DNA of 8,883 nucleotides from positions 1-8,883 of the forward strand of contig JAFYMQ010000113.1 in assembly GCA_017556565.1 (NCBI GenBank), written 5' to 3'. Below are positions 5,643 through 8,883 of the stretch, one piece after another (the stretch's first letter is position 1; each line of letters starts with the position of its first letter). This stretch comes from Clostridia bacterium. GTDB taxonomy: Bacteria > Bacillota > Clostridia > Oscillospirales > Butyricicoccaceae. The position numbers and the translations under genes are program-made. The notes under the pieces are model-generated. The model did no database searches and was not told the origin of the DNA. It saw only the letters and a list, made by a program, of their open reading frames with translations.

Positions 5643-7451
5643 ATGATGGACCAGAGCAAGATCCGTAATTTTTCGATCATTGCCCATATAGATCACGGCA
5701 AGTCCACCTTGGCCGACCGCCTGCTTGAAAAGTGTGAGGCGGTATCCCAGCGCGAGATGACATCCCAGCTGCTGGACAACATGGATCTGGAAAAGGAGCG
5801 CGGCATTACCATCAAAGCCCGCGCAGTTCGTCTTGACTACAAGGCTCAGGACGGAGAGACCTATGAGTTCAATCTTATCGACACACCGGGCCACGTTGAC
5901 TTCAACTATGAGGTTTCCCGCTCTCTTGCTGCCTGCGAGGGTGCTATTCTGGTAGTTGACGCAGCTCAGGGTGTTGAGGCACAGACACTTGCCAATACCT
6001 ATCTGGCTCTTGAGAATAATCTTGAGATCCTGCCTGTATTCAACAAGATTGACCTGCCTGCCGCTGACCCTCAGAAGGCCAAGCAGGAGGTAGAGGATAT
6101 TATCGGTCTGCCTGCGATGGACGCTCCCGAAATATCCGCCAAGCAGGGCATCAATATTGAGGCTGTTTTAGAGGATATCGTGGCAAACGTTCCTGCGCCC
6201 GAGGGTGATCCCAATGCGCCCTTAAAGGCTCTTATATTTGACAGCCAGTATGACCCCTATGTGGGTGTTATAGTATATTTCCGTGTTATGGAAGGCACAC
6301 TTCGCCCCGGCATGAAGGTCAAGATGATGGCATCGGGCGCATCCTACGAGGTGCTGGAGTGCGGATACCTGCGTCCTCTGGGCATTGAGCCCTGTCAGGA
6401 GCTTTCTGCAGGTGAGGTTGGATACTTTACCGCATCCATCAAGACCGTCAAGGATACGTCGGTAGGTGATACCATAACCGAGGCTGACCGTCCCGCAAGC
6501 GAGGCGCTGCCCGGCTACAGACCCTCCCAGTCTATGGTGTACTGCGGCGTATATACCGAGGACGGCTCCAAGTATCCCGATCTGCGCGACGCACTGGAAA
6601 AACTCCAGCTTAATGACGCATCCCTGGTGTTTGAGCCTGAATCTTCTGCTGCGCTGGGCTTTGGCTTCCGCTGCGGCTTTTTGGGAATGCTCCACATGGA
6701 GGTCATTCAGGAGCGTCTGGAGCGTGAGTTCAATCTTAATCTGATCACTACGCTGCCTTCGGTTATCTATGAGGTCGACAAGACTGACGGCACTCTGGTG
6801 CTGGTCGATAACCCCCACAATTATCCCGATCCCGCACATATCGCCGAGGCAAGAGAGCCTTATGCCAAGGTCTCTATTATTTCGCCTCCTGATTATGTCG
6901 GCAATATTATGCCCATGTGTCAGGAGCGCCGCGGTGAGTTCAAGGATATGCAGTATCTTGACACCCATCTTGTTGAGCTTCATTACCGTATGCCTCTCAA
7001 CGAGATCATCTATGACTTCTTTGATGCACTCAAAGCACGTACAAAGGGTTATGCCTCTTTGGACTATGCTATGGAGGAGTACAGATCATCCGATCTTGTC
7101 AAGGTCGATATGCTGCTTAACGGCGAGCAGGTCGACGCGCTGAGCTTTATTGCCCATCGTGAAAAAGCATACGGCAGAGCACGCCGCATCTGCGAAAAGC
7201 TGAAGGAAAACATACCCCGTCAGATGTTCGAAGTGCCTATTCAGGCGGCTATCGGCGGAAAGGTCATCGCACGTGAAACTGTCAAGGCTATGCGTAAAGA
7301 CGTTCTTGCAAAGTGCTACGGCGGTGATATAACCCGTAAGAAAAAGCTGCTCGAAAAGCAGAAGGAAGGCAAAAAGAAGATGCGTTCTCTGGGTACTGTC
7401 CAGATGCCTACCGAAGCTTTTATGGCTGTACTGCGTCTTGATGAAGAATAA
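5643..7451 (+). CDS. lepA: Translation elongation factor 4 (LepA/EF4 GTPase)
   Basis: LepA is a ribosome-binding GTPase implicated in initiation and ribosome assembly or back-translocation under stress. At 602 residues it is the standard length. The G domain shows AHIDHGKST (14-22), R-G-I-T-I-K-A (53-59), DTPGHVDF (80-87) and N-K-I-D (134-137). Domain II covers about 190-280, domain III has the Y-C-G-V-Y and [15 protein letters not shown] motifs at about 300-375, an EF-G-like domain V follows, and the LepA-specific C-terminal domain ends in [16 protein letters not shown] (5625-5630) lies 12 nt before the first ATG (5643), a rather wide gap. A second ATG follows directly at 5646, and an in-frame CTG at 5637 would be better spaced but is a rare start. 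hemW overlaps its end. Confidence 0.98.
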   Translation: MMDQSKIRNFSIIAHIDHGKSTLADRLLEKCEAVSQREMTSQLLDNMDLEKERGITIKARAVRLDYKAQDGETYEFNLIDTPGHVDFNYEVSRSLAACEGAILVVDAAQGVEAQTLANTYLALENNLEILPVFNKIDLPAADPQKAKQEVEDIIGLPAMDAPEISAKQGINIEAVLEDIVANVPAPEGDPNAPLKALIFDSQYDPYVGVIVYFRVMEGTLRPGMKVKMMASGASYEVLECGYLRPLGIEPCQELSAGEVGYFTASIKTVKDTSVGDTITEADRPASEALPGYRPSQSMVYCGVYTEDGSKYPDLRDALEKLQLNDASLVFEPESSAALGFGFRCGFLGMLHMEVIQERLEREFNLNLITTLPSVIYEVDKTDGTLVLVDNPHNYPDPAHIAEAREPYAKVSIISPPDYVGNIMPMCQERRGEFKDMQYLDTHLVELHYRMPLNEIIYDFFDALKARTKGYASLDYAMEEYRSSDLVKVDMLLNGEQVDALSFIAHREKAYGRARRICEKLKENIPRQMFEVPIQAAIGGKVIARETVKAMRKDVLAKCYGGDITRKKKLLEKQKEGKKKMRSLGTVQMPTEAFMAVLRLDEE

Positions 7452-8583
7452 TATAGACAAGCATCTGGGCATTTATGTCCACATACCATTTTGCAGAAAA
7501 AAGTGCGATTACTGCGACTTTTATTCTGTATGCGCCTATGACGATAACCTGCTTGACCGTTATCTCAAAGCTCTTGTAAAGCAGCTTGATGATTACACGT
7601 TAGGCGGCAGCAGGTATACGGTTGACACCCTGTATATAGGCGGAGGAACGCCGTCGGTATTCGGCGGCAAGCGGCTGGCGGCTTTGGTAAAAGAGGTTGG
7701 CAAGCGTTTTGACTTTACACGTGATGTTGAGATTACTGTAGAGGTCAATCCCGAAAGTGCCGACAAAGCTCTCTTCAAGCAGCTCAAAAAAGCCGGTGTA
7801 AACCGCATCTCGATGGGTGTTCAGTCATCCTGTGACAGTCAGCTGGCAGCTTTGGGCAGACTACATGATTTCAAAACGGCAGAAAATGCCGTTTTGTTAT
7901 GCAGGAAGTATTGTATCAATAATATTTCTCTCGATCTTATGTACGGACTTGAGGGGCAGAGCATGGACAGCTGGCTTGAGTCGGTAGAGGCTATTGCGGC
8001 TCTTGACCCTATGCATATATCCTGCTATGCGCTCACTCTTGAGGAGCATACGCCTATGTACAGAAGAGACCCTGTGCTGCCCGATGATGATACCGTTGCC
8101 GATATGTATCTTGCAGCGGTTGACAAGCTTGGTGCTTTGGGATACGAGCAGTACGAGATTTCCAATTTTTCCCGCAGAGGATACCGATCTGCCCACAACA
8201 GCAGATACTGGGATCTCAGACCGTATATAGGAATAGGCGCGGCTGCCCACAGCTTTTTCGGTGACAAGCGCTACAGTACTGTCAGAGATATTGACAGATA
8301 TATAAACGGTATTTTGTCCGGAGATTCGGTTGTTGATGAGGCTGACGATGTGGCGGTGAAAAACCGCAGCGGCGAGTATATAATGCTCAGACTGCGTACG
8401 TCGGACGGCATTGATGAGGCTGAGTTTTCCAGACGGTTTGGCAGTGAGTTTGATAATTATGCCGAAAAACTTAAAAAATACATCCCCACGGGTCACGCAG
8501 AGTGCGGCGGGGGAGTGTACAGACTTACGCCAAAAGGTTTCTTCATATCCAATACCATAATCTGTGATGTGTTGGATATCTGA
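7441..8583 (+). CDS. hemW: HemW, radical SAM haem chaperone (coproporphyrinogen III oxidase-like)
   Basis: HemW binds haem and a 4Fe-4S cluster and is thought to deliver haem to respiratory enzymes; it is often misannotated as HemN. The 380-residue protein has the radical SAM triad Cys18-x3-Cys22-x2-Cys25 followed by D-F (the HemW, not HemN, form CxxxCxxCxF). It also has GGGTPS (67-72), EVNPES (101-106), RISMGVQS (122-129), [14 protein letters not shown], a G-I-G-A-A-A-H-S-F motif, and the C-terminal HemN_C-type domain. The ATG at 7441 overlaps the last 11 nt of lepA. There is no visible Shine-Dalgarno sequence, which suggests translational coupling to lepA termination. A TTG at 7438 directly before it is an alternative start. 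lepA-hemW is a conserved Firmicute pair. A terminator-like hairpin lies inside the gene at 7872-7896. Confidence 0.95.
   Translation: MKNNIDKHLGIYVHIPFCRKKCDYCDFYSVCAYDDNLLDRYLKALVKQLDDYTLGGSRYTVDTLYIGGGTPSVFGGKRLAALVKEVGKRFDFTRDVEITVEVNPESADKALFKQLKKAGVNRISMGVQSSCDSQLAALGRLHDFKTAENAVLLCRKYCINNISLDLMYGLEGQSMDSWLESVEAIAALDPMHISCYALTLEEHTPMYRRDPVLPDDDTVADMYLAAVDKLGALGYEQYEISNFSRRGYRSAHNSRYWDLRPYIGIGAAAHSFFGDKRYSTVRDIDRYINGILSGDSVVDEADDVAVKNRSGEYIMLRLRTSDGIDEAEFSRRFGSEFDNYAEKLKKYIPTGHAECGGGVYRLTPKGFFISNTIICDVLDI
7872..7896 (+). repeat. Perfect 10-bp hairpin inside hemW
   Basis: CAAAACGGCA (7872-7881), loop GAAAA, then TGCCGTTTTG (7887-7896). The A-rich left flank, G/C core and T-rich right arm continuing into TTAT give it the look of an intrinsic terminator. 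It covers HemW codons 144-152 (F-K-T-A-E-N-A-V-L). The encoded residues fit the family, so it is not an insertion. Its effect on transcription or mRNA decay is unknown. Confidence 0.5.
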
Positions 8584-8608
8584 TTTTTGATGAATAGGGG
8601 GTACGAGT

Positions 8609-8883
8609 ATGAAGCTTCTTGACCTTATGCGTGAATATTATTCTGTATCCATAATCGGTATGTGTAAAAACGCAGGCAAGACTACCGTTCTTAATCGTAT
8701 CATAACCGAAATGGCAGAGGAGGATATCGTCTTTGCCATCACATCTATAGGTCGTGACGGAGAGGGAAGCGACGTTGTTACCGGTACTCACAAGCCCGGT
8801 ATTTACGTGCCTGCCGGCACTCTGGTTGCGACTGCATTTGATATGCTCAAATATTGCGACGTCACAAAAGAGATCCTGGATGC
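8609..8883 (+). CDS. P-loop NTPase resembling KamB (aminomutase reactivase subunit), 3' part missing
   Basis: The first 91 codons of a gene that continues past the window. The ATG at 8609-8611 has AGGGGG (8596-8601) 7 nt upstream and starts 25 nt after the hemW stop, so it probably belongs to the same transcript. Residues 13-26 read VSIIGMCKNAGKTT, a phosphate-binding loop with G17-x5-G23-K24-T25, one residue longer than the textbook Gx4GKT. Then come F-A-I-T-S-I-G-R-D-G-E-G (about 43-54), G-T-H-K-P-G-I-Y-V (about 59-67) and an A-G-T-L-V-A-T-A segment (about 69-76). From memory this order fits the KamB-type proteins annotated as reactivase subunits of lysine 5,6-aminomutase, but the same fold occurs in uncharacterised homologues. 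No aminomutase gene is visible, so the substrate role is not supported here. Cytoplasmic; no signal peptide. Confidence 0.6.
   Translation, partial: MKLLDLMREYYSVSIIGMCKNAGKTTVLNRIITEMAEEDIVFAITSIGRDGEGSDVVTGTHKPGIYVPAGTLVATAFDMLKYCDVTKEILD

Noticed and set aside
1..8883. CRISPR arrays, insertion sequences, phage or defence genes
   Set aside because: No spaced direct repeats, transposase-like frames or terminal repeats seen; the genes are ordinary chromosomal ones.

Overview
The window reads as ordinary chromosome of a low-to-mid GC Clostridia-type Firmicute, plausibly a Ruminococcus-like gut bacterium. This is inferred from strong GGAGG-type ribosome binding sites, AT-rich sigma-A-like promoters, NrdR, a YetF/DUF4363 pair, and the protein relatedness I can recall; no search was run. 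Nine protein-coding genes are well supported, two of them cut by the window edges, plus one small gene of 39 codons (4514-4633) that is easily missed. No rRNA, tRNA, CRISPR array, insertion sequence or phage gene was seen.

Left part (1-2154). On the minus strand lie the start of a small TSCPD-domain protein (cut at base 1) and rarA, the AAA+ ATPase of replication-associated recombination. Divergent from rarA, on the plus strand, is nrdR, the zinc-ribbon/ATP-cone repressor of ribonucleotide reductase genes, closed by a strong intrinsic terminator. A perfect 9-bp-arm palindrome sits exactly between the two predicted divergent promoters.

Middle (2158-4640), all minus strand. In order of transcription: a 39-codon Pro/Lys/Asn/Gln-rich small gene with its own RBS and terminator hairpin; a patatin-like lipid acyl hydrolase; a YetF-type (DUF421) membrane protein; and a DUF4363 single-pass protein. 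The last two are tightly coupled.

Right part (4740-8883), all plus strand. A good extended -10 promoter drives yebC. A GNRA-loop hairpin of uncertain strength follows, then lepA (EF4), hemW (radical SAM haem chaperone, overlapping the lepA end by 11 nt), and the start of a P-loop NTPase resembling KamB (cut at 8883). YebC and LepA both act on translation, and LepA-HemW is a classic Firmicute neighbour pair.

I see no convincing undescribed multi-gene system. The points most worth a second look are the rarA/nrdR operator-like palindrome, the small Pro-rich gene, a terminator-like hairpin inside hemW, and the KamB-like gene in the place where many Firmicutes carry the heat-shock operon.
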